Shown: piece by piece, positions 8,210-17,205 of the stretch
Numbering within the stretch: position 1 is the stretch's first letter
Layout: each line of letters begins with the position of its first letter
Assembly: GCF_052030545.1 (NCBI RefSeq)
Contig: NZ_JBPDIH010000003.1
Location: 248,001 to 312,000, forward strand
Direction: 5' to 3'
DNA length: 64,000 bases
DNA from: CANMXU01 sp052030545
GTDB taxonomy: Bacteria > Pseudomonadota > Gammaproteobacteria > Enterobacterales > Alteromonadaceae
Made by a program: the position numbers and the translations under genes
Notes under the pieces: generated by a model
The model's database searches: none
Seen by the model: only the letters and a program-made list of their open reading frames with translations
What the model was told of the DNA's origin: nothing

Positions 8210-10005
8210 TAGTATACGTCCTTCTGATAACGCTTGGCGTTACGTAAATCTTTTAAATATTGCTGTGCGTCTTCGCTGCTTAACTTGCCTTGCTCTTCAA
8301 TAATGGTAAGTAAGGTGCTTTCAACATCTTTTGCCATGCGGCTCATGTCCCCACAAATATAGAAATGCGCGCCACGCTCTAACCAAGCAAAAACTTCTGC
8401 GGCATTTTCACGCAAACGATCTTGTACATAAATTTTCTCAGCTTGGTCACGAGAGAAAGCCAAATCAATTTTGGTTAATAAACCTGAAGCTAAATACGCT
8501 TGCCATTCCACTTGATATAGGAAATCTTGAGTGAAGGTTTGATCGCCAAACAATAACCAGTTATCACCTTCAGCGCCTTGTGCTTCACGCTCTTGCATGA
8601 AAGCTCTAAACGGTGCAACACCTGTACCAGGACCCACCATGATCACTGGCGTATTGCCATCGCTTGGCAGACGGAAGTTATCGTTATGCTCAATAAATAC
8701 TTTAACAGTGTCGCCATCTTCTAAACGTTGACCTAAGAAACCAGACGCACCACCAACACGCGTTTGTTCGCCTGCTTGGTAAGATACTAAACCAACGGTT
8801 AAGTGGACTTCTTCGTCAACTTCCGCTTGGCTTGACGCAATTGAATATAAACGCGGGGTAATTTTACGTAGGCTATCAACAAATTCTTGTGCGCTAACCG
8901 TTGCAGGAGCCGCTTTGACTACGTCAACCACTTGATGATTAGCTGCGTATTCACGCGCTGCGTTTTTATCTTCAGCTAACGCTAATAATTCTTTGTTTTG
9001 AGATTTTTCAGCCCAAAAAGTAATGAAGTTAACCGCTGTTTGGGTAATTTCAAATTTCTCGATAAGCGCTTGGCTTAGTGAAAGTTTTTCACCTGAGGCG
9101 TCAATTTCATCTTCAGCTGATAAACCAAGTGCCGCAATTAATTCTTCAACAAGGGCGCTGTCGTTTTCAAACCACACACCTAAAGCATCACCTGCTTGAT
9201 AAGTAATACCAGAGTCGCCTAAGTCAATTTCTACATGACGAACATCTTTGGCTGAATCGCGACCGGTAATTTTTTGACTAACGCTTAACTCAGCTGCATA
9301 CGGATTTTGCTTAGTAAAGCTTGCAGCAACACCTGAAGCCGCTAAGCTAACCACTGGCGCAGCAGCTTCTTTGGCAGCAACTAAATCTTTTGCTTTTTCG
9401 ATAATCTCATCAGACCAAGCTTTAGCGGCGTCTTCATAATCAACGTCACAATCAACACGAGGAGCAATCGCTGTTGCGCCAAGTTTGGTTAGGTATTGAT
9501 CAAAGTCTTTACCGGTTTGGCAGTAGTATTCGTAGCTGGTATCACCAAGGGCTAAAACACTGTATTGCAAGTCATTCAGTTTAGGTGCTTTTTTCGACGC
9601 TAAAAACTCATGCAAGGCAATGGCGTCATCAGGCGGCTCGCCTTCACCATTGGTACTGGTCACAATTAATAGGTGAGTGACATTTTTAATGCTTTTTGGC
9701 TTGAATTGCCCCATGCCTTTTAATTCAACCATAATGCCGGCCGCTTCAGCTTGCTCAGCTAACGCTTTGGCTACGCCTTTAGCATTACCGGTTTGTGAAC
9801 CGTAAAGTATGGTTAAGGTAGATGCAGGTTGTGCAGCAGCGGCTGTAGGTAATACAGCGACTGAAGATCCTTCACTTTTTGCTGCTAAATAGCCACTTGC
9901 CCACGCAAGTTGCAGCGGAGTATAACTACCGATAGTTTCTTTTAACGACGCCAATTGGTTTGCGTCTAACATTGTTTGATTCAAATTTTGCTGATCCGGC
10001 AACAT
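8209..10005 (-). CDS. cysJ: Sulfite reductase (NADPH) flavoprotein alpha-component
   Basis: Passes electrons from NADPH through FAD and FMN to CysI. Domain order is visible: an N-terminal flavodoxin domain (TILYGSQTGNAKGVAKAL near residue 65), the FAD-binding domain (RLYSIASSQ near 390) and the NADPH-binding domain (MVGPGTGVAPFRAF near 460), ending in the family tail YQKDVY. It is 598 residues, typical of CysJ. A GGTTGACCTTATG-like leader provides a weak ribosome-binding site. It is the first gene of the cysJIH operon; the 294 bp upstream may hold a CysB-type promoter, but no site could be assigned by eye. Confidence 0.97.
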   Translation of the reverse strand: MLPDQQNLNQTMLDANQLASLKETIGSYTPLQLAWASGYLAAKSEGSSVAVLPTAAAAQPASTLTILYGSQTGNAKGVAKALAEQAEAAGIMVELKGMGQFKPKSIKNVTHLLIVTSTNGEGEPPDDAIALHEFLASKKAPKLNDLQYSVLALGDTSYEYYCQTGKDFDQYLTKLGATAIAPRVDCDVDYEDAAKAWSDEIIEKAKDLVAAKEAAAPVVSLAASGVAASFTKQNPYAAELSVSQKITGRDSAKDVRHVEIDLGDSGITYQAGDALGVWFENDSALVEELIAALGLSAEDEIDASGEKLSLSQALIEKFEITQTAVNFITFWAEKSQNKELLALAEDKNAAREYAANHQVVDVVKAAPATVSAQEFVDSLRKITPRLYSIASSQAEVDEEVHLTVGLVSYQAGEQTRVGGASGFLGQRLEDGDTVKVFIEHNDNFRLPSDGNTPVIMVGPGTGVAPFRAFMQEREAQGAEGDNWLLFGDQTFTQDFLYQVEWQAYLASGLLTKIDLAFSRDQAEKIYVQDRLRENAAEVFAWLERGAHFYICGDMSRMAKDVESTLLTIIEEQGKLSSEDAQQYLKDLRNAKRYQKDVY

Positions 10006-10299
10006 AAGGTCAACTCGCCCATTTCAAATTAATGCAGCAAGGATAGCGGCTGATCATAAAAATTAAAAAGAATAGAAAACGCCTTTTTATTCAAAAAAAG
10101 AATATAGAAAGCTGTATTAAACAAATGCCAATATATTAGGAAAGAAGAACAAGCAAGCTATTGATACACCGCAATAGGTGTAATTATATCTATATCATCA
10201 AGTTAGCTCTTATTCGCTACGACTAAAAGGCACATCTTCAACAAGAAAATTCGCCAAATTGAAACGAGTTTAAGGCTAAATAAGCCTGCTAAATAATGA

Positions 10300-11130
10300 C
10301 TATTGTATGTTGGTCAGTAAACTTTTGAACTGGTTGATAAGTTCTTCATTGTTATTGTTTTTTCGATACACCATAAATATCGGCCGTTTAATTTGCATTG
10401 GCGCCTCAACTTGAAATAGCGCTTGCGAGTCTAATTGGCTTTTAACTAGCTCGGCAGGTAAATAGGCAAAACCACCTTTTGACAATAGCACTTCTAGCGC
10501 AATCATCGCCGTTGAGGTTTTAAGGCTTGGCACCACTTTATGATGAAGTGCGTGCTCTTTTTGAAACGTAAGTCCCCAATCGATAAATATATAGTCTTCA
10601 ATTGCTTTATCAAAAACTGAACGAGTGCCAACTAGCGATAAATCAAAGTGACCAATTAATTCACTGACATAATCATCATCTTTAATGGGATCGGTTAATA
10701 AGCCGACATCGAGACTTCGATCATCGAGTTTACGCTGTATTGCTTCGCGCACCGAAATTTCCGTGCCTAATACGAGGTTATCAAATAACTCAATCGCTTC
10801 GTGAATTCGATGGCTAAAAAAAGCATCCCAAACATTCGGCGTGGCGGCAATACTAAAAGACGCTTTTTGAGCATTAGCAATAGAAACCGCGACTTTCGAC
10901 TGCGTCATTTGGCTAACCATTAAATGCGCATGCCCTAACAACGCCTCACCCGATGGCGTTAAGCGTAAATTATTTTTATCTCTAATAATGAGCTGAGTTG
11001 AATAAAACTCTTCTAGCTGTTTAATGCGTGCACTTACTGCAGCTTGCGTAATATATAAGGTTTCTGCCGCATGGCCAAAATGCTTATGTTCAGCAACCGC
11101 AATAAAGGTTTTAAAAACGCGTATATCCAT
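10300..11130 (-). CDS. LysR family transcriptional regulator (HdfR-like)
   Basis: A 276-residue LysR-type regulator. The N-terminal winged HTH is clear (FKTFIAVAEHKHFGHAAETL, ITQAAVSARIKQLEE), followed by a substrate-binding-like effector domain from about residue 90. The HTH resembles HdfR/YifA-like members more than CysB, so it is not confidently the sulfur regulator despite lying 295 bp upstream of cysJ in the same direction. It is divergent from the ATP-grasp gene at 11472, with a 341-bp AT-rich spacer, so that operon is an equally plausible target. Effector unknown. Confidence 0.9.
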   Translation of the reverse strand: MDIRVFKTFIAVAEHKHFGHAAETLYITQAAVSARIKQLEEFYSTQLIIRDKNNLRLTPSGEALLGHAHLMVSQMTQSKVAVSIANAQKASFSIAATPNVWDAFFSHRIHEAIELFDNLVLGTEISVREAIQRKLDDRSLDVGLLTDPIKDDDYVSELIGHFDLSLVGTRSVFDKAIEDYIFIDWGLTFQKEHALHHKVVPSLKTSTAMIALEVLLSKGGFAYLPAELVKSQLDSQALFQVEAPMQIKRPIFMVYRKNNNNEELINQFKSLLTNIQ

Positions 11131-11471
11131 GTCAGCCCCAAATAAAATAATTGCTGCTAATGTAATTAAAAACTAACGACGCGACAAATATTATTTGTAG
11201 CGTAAATGTGAACTTATTCATAAAAATCGTCATCTTTAACTGCAGCAATCATTGCCGTTGATATTATTGATTTAAACAAGGGTTATATCTGTTAGCACTG
11301 AAATAAACAACTTGGCTCTAATCGGCTTTTCATCCTAGCAGCTGTTAACGATTGATAGATATTTTTTTACCTGTCGATAAATATTTTTTAGCAGTAAATA
11401 CATCAGGATTTCTGTAAGCTCCGGCAAAAATTCACCATACTCATTTATTCACTTTTTGCTGGGCTAAGCTT
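11131..11471. other. Divergent intergenic region, possible regulator sites
   Basis: A 341-bp AT-rich spacer between the LysR gene and the ATP-grasp gene. Two near-identical AT tracts, ATATTTTTTTA at 11359-11369 and ATATTTTTTA at 11381-11390, lie 22 bp apart on the same face of the helix, and could be regulator or curvature elements. No convincing -35/-10 pair, small ORF or hairpin was found. Confidence 0.3.
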
Positions 11472-12518
11472 ATGAAAATTTGTTTTATCATGTACCCGTG
11501 GGATCGCGTTGATCCTGAAACAGACTCTACCCTAAGATTAATACATGAATGTGTGAAACGAAATCATACGGTAGCACTTGCAACGGTAAACAATCTCACT
11601 ATTCGCGACAGTGTCGCTAGTGCGTTTTGTGACGTGTTTACCAAAAAAACAAAATTCTCAGATAACATTGTCAGCTTTTATAAATCGGCCAACTTTAAAC
11701 GCGCTCAACTACCATTAGCAGGTTTTGACGCAATAATAATGCGCGCAAATCCGCCACTAGATACCTTTGCTCTTAATTTCTTAGACTCTATACGTGGTGA
11801 TACTTTTATCATGAACGACCTTGATGGTTTACGTGTTGCCAATAACAAGGTTTATACCGCTTCTTTTCAAGACACCGAAAGTGAATACATTCCAGCAACC
11901 CATGTATCAAAAAACAGAGATTATTTAGAGCGTATTTTTGAAGAATCTGACAGCGATAAAATGATCTTAAAACCACTAGATGGTTATGGTGGTAGAGGCG
12001 TGATCGTCTTAGAAAAAAGTGCTCGCCAAAGTTTCCGTTCGTTACTCGACTTTTATATTGGCGGCGACGAACACGGTAAAGGTAGTAACTACGTTATTTT
12101 ACAAGATTATGTTCATGGCGCAGAAGAAGGCGATGTGCGCATTTTAATGTTAAACGGTGAACCCATTGGCGCAATGAAACGCGTGCCAGATTCAAATGAT
12201 GTTCGCTCAAACGTGCATGCTGGTGGCAAAGTGGTGAAACATAAATTAACCGCACAAGAGAAAAAACTCTGTAGATACATAGGCCCTAAATTAGTCAGAG
12301 ATGGTTTGTACTTTACTGGTATTGATGTAATTGGTGGCAAACTGATTGAAGTTAACGTATTAAGCCCGGGCGGCATTGTCCGTATCAATCGCTTAAACCG
12401 TACTCGATTACAAGCACAGGTGATCGATTTTGTTGAAAGCGTGGTGCAAGCAAAAGAGTTAGTTATTAACCGTAAATCGCAATTTAGACAGGTAATTGAA
12501 GATGCAAACGCTGTCTGA
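11472..12518 (+). CDS. Glutathione-synthetase-like ATP-grasp ligase
   Basis: A 348-residue ATP-grasp enzyme resembling GshB across its whole length. Visible blocks are MRANPPLDTFALNFLD (GshB has a similar MRxDPPFD), MILKPLDGYGGRGV (the ATP-grasp Lys and glycine loop), VHGAEEGDVRILMLNGE, NVHAGGKVV and FTGIDVIGGKLIEVNVLSPGG with the metal-binding residues. The family joins a carboxylate to an amine through an acyl-phosphate. It may be a true glutathione synthase, but its stop overlaps a FGase-DUF1704 gene, the usual genomic partner of a separate GshB-like group, so a different peptide-like substrate is likely. The next gene is a gamma-glutamylcyclotransferase-like protein. Confidence 0.85.
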   Translation: MKICFIMYPWDRVDPETDSTLRLIHECVKRNHTVALATVNNLTIRDSVASAFCDVFTKKTKFSDNIVSFYKSANFKRAQLPLAGFDAIIMRANPPLDTFALNFLDSIRGDTFIMNDLDGLRVANNKVYTASFQDTESEYIPATHVSKNRDYLERIFEESDSDKMILKPLDGYGGRGVIVLEKSARQSFRSLLDFYIGGDEHGKGSNYVILQDYVHGAEEGDVRILMLNGEPIGAMKRVPDSNDVRSNVHAGGKVVKHKLTAQEKKLCRYIGPKLVRDGLYFTGIDVIGGKLIEVNVLSPGGIVRINRLNRTRLQAQVIDFVESVVQAKELVINRKSQFRQVIEDANAV

Positions 12519-14493
12519 AAAAGAATGCATATCGCTGATCAAAAAGCGCCAGTGTTTTCATGCTGAGGTTAACAATGGCTCTTTTATTGTAAAAATTGAC
12601 GAATACACACCGCTCATTTGCGCTGCGATCCACAACGGGCACAATTTGCGTGCTGAGTTAAATAAGGCGTTCTTGTTGTCAACGCAAGAACGTTTTTATG
12701 AAGAAGATCCTTATACCGATGAGCTAATTTCTTCGTTTCCCATTCAGTTAATTGGCAACGATTCGCGCTTTGAATACGATCTCAATCGCGCAAAAACGTT
12801 ATCGACCTACTTTAAAACCGCTTGGAACAAACAAGTTTGGCAAAAGCCATTAACGCAAAAACAGCGGGCGACTAGCCATGCCAAGCATCAAGCATTTTAC
12901 AACGTATTAGAAGCCATTGTTAGTGTTATTGAACAACAATATAGCAATGCGATTGTCTTTGATATTCATTCCTACAATTACAAACGAATTGAACAAAACA
13001 CACCGACCTTTAACATTGGCGCAGGGCAAATCGACGTTGAACGCTGGGGCAAAGTTGTAGGCCAATTTGAACGCCAGCTTAACAAAATTAACTTACCCAA
13101 TATTGATGTGCGCGCGGCAACCGACGAAGTTTTTCACGGCAGAGGTTATTTAATTTCACATATTAACGCGCATTTTGACAATACCTTGGTATTACCCACT
13201 GAAGTGAAGAAAGTCTTCATGGATGAAAGCTCTGGCGAAGTATATCCATTAGTACTTGAAGAGCTAAAAGCCGGTTTTAAAAATGCCATTAGTGAAACCG
13301 CCGCGTTTTTCATGCGTCGCTACACTAAAAAAACACGCACGCAAAAAGCCGATATTTTATCGTCAAACATTAGCCCAGAAGTGCTTAATCTTGATAAACG
13401 TTTATTTGCCCTGTGCAAGCAGGTTGAAACCTTAAACTTTATCAACCCGATAAATTTAAACGCGCAAAAAAATCGTTTTTTAAAAAAGAACAGTTATCTG
13501 CCGCCCAATTTTAACTACAAGCAACTCAACATTAACCCGTATAAGTTTAGAGAAAATCTATACCAACTGCCGGTAGACGACGTTAATGATGCTGACATTC
13601 AACAGTTATATCGACATGTTATAGATAACCTTGCCAGTAAAATTGATTTGCTCACCTCGATTGGAACTAGCGACTTTGTTTATAATTCACTGAAATATTA
13701 TGGTGAACCTAGCCAAACCGATATCGCCAATGCGCGTTTTATTTTGCATTTAAATGACGAACAGCACAGTGAACAAAGCGAGCTTTTAAACGCTGACCAA
13801 GCCATTGACTACTTTAGAAACCAAGCACAAGCGTGGGGATTAAAGTGCAAAGTTGAAAAGTCAGGCAAAGTGGTTGCTAAAGCCATGGTGAATAATGAAA
13901 AAGCATTACTTTTAATTAATAAAAATGCCCAGTTTAGCGAAAAAGAATTACACGCTTTTGCCTATCACGAACTTGGCATTCATATGTTAACCACCATTAA
14001 CGCCAAAAAGCATGCGTTGAAAGTATTTAGTTTAGGGTTAGCAGGCAATACGCACACCCAAGAAGGCATTGCCCTTTATAGTGAATATTGCTCGGGGAGT
14101 TTAACTATTGCTCGTTTAAAGGTTATTGCGCTGCGTGTTATCGCCGTGCAATACATGCTTGCCCATGGCGATTTTGTTAAAACTTACCATGCGTTAATGA
14201 CCGAGTTTTCACTTGAAAAAGAGTTTGCATTTACCTTAACCACCCGGGTTTACCGCGGCGGTGGCTTTACCAAAGACTACTTATATTTAACTGGCTTTAG
14301 AGACATTTTAACCACGGCAAAACAACAATCTATCGACAACCTACTTGTCGGTAAAACCGGATTACTCGACTTTGAAGTGATCTCAGAAATGGTAGCTCGT
14401 GGCATGTTAAATAAACCAAAACCACTATTTGACACAGCTTATCGCCCTTCTGGCAACGAGGTACTCGATTTTGTTGTCAATTCAATTAAATAG
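12502..14493 (+). CDS. FGase-like / DUF1704 (QEGLA, MATCAP-type) fusion metallopeptidase
   Basis: A 663-residue two-domain protein. Residues about 30-270 look like an N-formylglutamate amidohydrolase domain (FDIHSYN with His156, then GRGYLISHINAHF). Residues about 290-660 are the DUF1704/TIGR02421 domain, annotated in databases as the QEGLA-motif protein and homologous to the eukaryotic tyrosine carboxypeptidase MATCAP. The zinc motif HExxxH is intact (HELGIH, His489-His494), followed by TQEGIA with Glu521. The ATG at 12502 has an AGGT box 8 nt upstream; a TTG at 12496 is a weaker alternative. It overlaps the ATP-grasp gene by 17 bp, implying coupled synthesis. Both domains may remove terminal amino-acid or acyl groups; the substrate is unknown. 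Confidence 0.88.
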   Translation: MQTLSEKECISLIKKRQCFHAEVNNGSFIVKIDEYTPLICAAIHNGHNLRAELNKAFLLSTQERFYEEDPYTDELISSFPIQLIGNDSRFEYDLNRAKTLSTYFKTAWNKQVWQKPLTQKQRATSHAKHQAFYNVLEAIVSVIEQQYSNAIVFDIHSYNYKRIEQNTPTFNIGAGQIDVERWGKVVGQFERQLNKINLPNIDVRAATDEVFHGRGYLISHINAHFDNTLVLPTEVKKVFMDESSGEVYPLVLEELKAGFKNAISETAAFFMRRYTKKTRTQKADILSSNISPEVLNLDKRLFALCKQVETLNFINPINLNAQKNRFLKKNSYLPPNFNYKQLNINPYKFRENLYQLPVDDVNDADIQQLYRHVIDNLASKIDLLTSIGTSDFVYNSLKYYGEPSQTDIANARFILHLNDEQHSEQSELLNADQAIDYFRNQAQAWGLKCKVEKSGKVVAKAMVNNEKALLLINKNAQFSEKELHAFAYHELGIHMLTTINAKKHALKVFSLGLAGNTHTQEGIALYSEYCSGSLTIARLKVIALRVIAVQYMLAHGDFVKTYHALMTEFSLEKEFAFTLTTRVYRGGGFTKDYLYLTGFRDILTTAKQQSIDNLLVGKTGLLDFEVISEMVARGMLNKPKPLFDTAYRPSGNEVLDFVVNSIK

Positions 14494-14599
14494 CGCTTAG
14501 GTCATTAACCTCTTTGCTATCACGTAGGCCTCTTTACATCATTAAGATAAAGTCGAGGGGTCTGCCATTTTCACTTGCTCCCTTTAACTTGCTGCCCTA

Positions 14600-14635
14600 A
14601 TACCAATTTGATTAAATATTTAGTCAATTTGGTAT
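14600..14635. repeat. 36-bp near-perfect palindrome (TACCAATTTG type)
   Basis: ATACCAATTTGATTAA at 14600-14615 is the inverted match of TTTAGTCAATTTGGTAT ending at 14635, with only two mismatches over the arms. It lies between the DUF1704 gene and the gamma-glutamylcyclotransferase gene. It has no U-run, so it looks like an intergenic palindromic repeat rather than a classical terminator. Confidence 0.55.
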
Positions 14636-14678
14636 AAAGTAAACGTCATCGGTTAATAACTATTATATAAGTGACGCA

Positions 14679-15179
14679 ATGAAGTATTTTGCCTATGGCT
14701 CAAATATGTCGACCTTACGATTACAACAACGCGTGCCAAGTGCAAAAAAAATTGGTCGCTATACCTTAAATAAACATCAATTACGTTTTCATAAAGCGAG
14801 CACCGATGGCTCAGCAAAGTGTGATGCTTATTTTACAGATAATCATACCGACCAAGTTATTGGCGCATTATTTGAGATGGATAAAAGCGATAAAGTTTTT
14901 TTAGATAAAGCGGAAGGCTTAGGCTTTGGTTATGACGAAAAAATGGTGCAAGTTGTCAATGATGACGGCGAATATGTTAACGCATTACTTTATATCGCCA
15001 CCAATATTAACGCTAACCTAGCGCCTTATTCTTGGTACGTAAACCATGTAGCCATTGGCGCGAAAGAAACCAAGCTGCCCACTGAACAGCTAAACAATAT
15101 TCTGAGCACCGTTAGCCAAGAAGATAAAGATTTAGCGCGAGATGAACGTGAACGGGCAATATATTTAACAAAGACTTAA
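14679..15179 (+). CDS. Gamma-glutamylcyclotransferase-like (AIG2/GGCT fold) protein
   Basis: A 166-residue GGCT-fold protein. The N-terminal FAYGSNM motif (residues 4-10) forms the substrate loop, and the catalytic Glu is expected in LDKAEGLGFGYD (about residue 82). Family members release 5-oxoproline from gamma-glutamyl amines or peptides. No signal peptide is visible. It follows the GshB-like/DUF1704 pair by 185 bp, across a palindromic repeat. It may therefore be transcribed alone, yet the chemistry (gamma-glutamyl removal) fits the peptide-ligase theme of its neighbours. The true substrate is not evident. Confidence 0.85.
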   Translation: MKYFAYGSNMSTLRLQQRVPSAKKIGRYTLNKHQLRFHKASTDGSAKCDAYFTDNHTDQVIGALFEMDKSDKVFLDKAEGLGFGYDEKMVQVVNDDGEYVNALLYIATNINANLAPYSWYVNHVAIGAKETKLPTEQLNNILSTVSQEDKDLARDERERAIYLTKT

Positions 15180-15383
15180 CAACTAACCTGAGCTCGGCTT
15201 AATAAATACTTCTCTAGCCACTACTTTTACTAACTTCCGCGTTAAATTCACTTGCAATAGACCAGCTATTGACGCGTAAATTTGCCTTGAAGTAAGCAAA
15301 ACCAGCAAGCTAGAGGTTAACATGAAAATATAATCTTATATTTCAACTAGTTAAATATCTCTTAAACCGAGTTCAGGTTAACA

Positions 15384-15424
15384 AAAATGCCGCGTTGTTC
15401 ACTAAAAACAACGCGGCATTTTTT
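15384..15424. terminator. Strong bidirectional terminator
   Basis: A perfect 14-bp stem, AATGCCGCGTTGTT at 15386-15399 pairing with AACAACGCGGCATT at 15407-15420, flanked by A5 and T6 runs. It ends the minus-strand pcuC-DUF2333-TIGR04219 operon and can also stop plus-strand transcription. Confidence 0.9.
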
Positions 15425-15447
15425 ATAAAACACGAGTTAACTCGCCA

Positions 15448-16200
15448 TTAAAAGTGAGCGATAGCGCCTAAGAAAACACCGTCAAATTTAATGTCTGAGT
15501 AGAAATCATCTATATCTGATAATTCCATATCAACAGAGCGATAACCAAGTTGAATATCTAAATCAATCGCTAAGTTATCTAACAATTCGTAAGCAATACC
15601 TACTTGGTAATCTTGTAATTTACTGTCGTCGTAACTGACAATATTACCTTCAGCAAATACATTAAAACCGGTAAACGGTAGGCCAATTACTGTTTTAACA
15701 TAAAGCATCGGAATGATTGCAGAAAAGTCAGTGTCGGTTGAATTACCTGGGTTAGCGGTTTCAGTAATCACAATATCACCTGAAATATCACGACCGGTTA
15801 AACCAAAGTCAAACGCCAATAAGTCATTCGAAAATACTTCATAGTAAAAAGTATAATCGACATAGTTAACGTCAAATACTGAGTCAACTTCACCCGTTAC
15901 TGTGTCGCCAAAACCAAAATCGGTATCGATAACCGCATTACCTGTAGTATCAAGCGTAGTTGATGCTATTTTGATGTTTGGAATAATTGGAATTGGGTGT
16001 TCAAAAGCAATATGAAAGCTGCTTTGCGATTCACCTTGTAAACCAAAATCTTCTTGGTCGTCGGCATTAGGGCCGTCGCCAAATACGCCAGTTGCTTCGT
16101 TATCCCAATACTGGCCACCAATGTATAGTCCTAATACATCTGCTTGAACACTGGCAGACATCATAGCTGCAACACCTGCTGCAATTACTGCTTTTTTCAT
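15448..16200 (-). CDS. TIGR04219 family outer membrane beta-barrel protein
   Basis: A 250-residue secreted protein. A signal peptide (MKKAVIAAGVAAMMSASVQA, cleavage after QA) is followed by VLGLYIGGQYWDNEATGVFG, the family start, and then alternating amphipathic strands ending in an aromatic-rich strand (FLGAIAHF) with terminal Phe, as expected of an outer-membrane barrel. Function is unknown. It is the last gene of a three-gene operon after pcuC and DUF2333, starting 3 nt after the DUF2333 stop, and is followed by a strong terminator. Confidence 0.85.
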   Translation of the reverse strand: MKKAVIAAGVAAMMSASVQADVLGLYIGGQYWDNEATGVFGDGPNADDQEDFGLQGESQSSFHIAFEHPIPIIPNIKIASTTLDTTGNAVIDTDFGFGDTVTGEVDSVFDVNYVDYTFYYEVFSNDLLAFDFGLTGRDISGDIVITETANPGNSTDTDFSAIIPMLYVKTVIGLPFTGFNVFAEGNIVSYDDSKLQDYQVGIAYELLDNLAIDLDIQLGYRSVDMELSDIDDFYSDIKFDGVFLGAIAHF

Positions 16201-16203
16201 GTT

Positions 16204-17196
16204 TTATCCCTTACTAAGTAATTCATTTAAGTCGATTAAGGCGGCATTCGCGCGCGAAATATAATTGGCCATTACCAAAGAATGGTTAGCAACTAAACCA
16301 AAACCATCACCGTTTAACACCATAGGGCTCCACACGGCTTGCTGGCTATATTCCAATTCACGAATGATTTGTTCTACGCTTATTTTTGCGTTTTTATTTT
16401 CTAATACGTCATTAAAGTCTATTTCTACTGCTTTTAAAAAGTGAAGTAAAGCCCAACAAGCACCACGCGCTTCATAAAATTCATTGTCAATTTGCCACCA
16501 ACTGGTTTTTACCTGCATATTGCTAGCCGTATGCGTCGATTGTTTTGCTTGTGCGTCGCCGGCTAAGTCAATATTAACTTGGTCGCGACCAACACTGGCA
16601 CTTAAGCGTTGCGAGTAGCTACCTAAACGCTTTTGCACTTTGGCGATCCAATCGCGTAAATTATCTGCACGTGCATAAAATTGTGAGCTTTGGCTATTGA
16701 CCTCGGTTAGTTCTTGTCGATACGAATAAAGCGCTTTAATCGCTTTTTTGTATTCACTTTCCGCACTCGGCATTGCCCAACTGGCGTGATCAATATTAAA
16801 TTTTGGATGAGCGGACTTTAAATGAATATTTTCCTTTGATTGCGATTGTGAGCGGCTAAACTCCTGACGCATCACCAAAGATAAATCACGGATCATCTCT
16901 AGCGCGCCAAACTCCCATGACGGAATGTTATCTAAGAATACTGACGGCGGTAAGGCGTCGTTAGACAAATAACCACCCGGTTTTTCTAATAAGGTTTCGG
17001 CAACACGAATAAGGGCTGTTGTGGTGGTATAGCCAATGACAGGCGCCACATTATCTGCACTGGCATCTTGCGTGACTTCAGTTTGAAGATCGATATTGTC
17101 TGGTTCAAAACTCCAAAACACCCCAAGTAAATAAAAGCAGATAATAAGAGCAGAAATAATTGAGACAAATGTTTTGGTGGAGAAATTAATAACCAT
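16204..17196 (-). CDS. DUF2333 family inner-membrane-anchored protein
   Basis: A 330-residue protein with one N-terminal transmembrane segment (residues about 10-28, FVSIISALIICFYLLGVFW) and a large helical domain beyond it, probably periplasmic. The block VAETLLEKPGGYLSNDALPP (about residues 67-86) and NIPSWEFGALEMIRDLS are the conserved DUF2333 segments. Biochemical role is unknown. It sits between pcuC (9-nt gap) and a TIGR04219 barrel protein (3-nt gap), so the three envelope proteins are made together. Confidence 0.85.
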   Translation of the reverse strand: MVINFSTKTFVSIISALIICFYLLGVFWSFEPDNIDLQTEVTQDASADNVAPVIGYTTTTALIRVAETLLEKPGGYLSNDALPPSVFLDNIPSWEFGALEMIRDLSLVMRQEFSRSQSQSKENIHLKSAHPKFNIDHASWAMPSAESEYKKAIKALYSYRQELTEVNSQSSQFYARADNLRDWIAKVQKRLGSYSQRLSASVGRDQVNIDLAGDAQAKQSTHTASNMQVKTSWWQIDNEFYEARGACWALLHFLKAVEIDFNDVLENKNAKISVEQIIRELEYSQQAVWSPMVLNGDGFGLVANHSLVMANYISRANAALIDLNELLSKG

Positions 17197-17205
17197 TATA
17201 TGCTC

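Noticed and set aside
10300..11130. LysR regulator as CysB
   Set aside because: The HTH and length (276 aa) fit HdfR-like regulators rather than CysB, which is longer (about 324 aa); adjacency to cysJIH alone is not enough.
12502..13300. FGase-like domain as the missing HutG of the histidine pathway
   Set aside because: It is fused to a DUF1704 peptidase, is coupled to an ATP-grasp ligase and lies 38 kb from the hut genes without a HutC operator.
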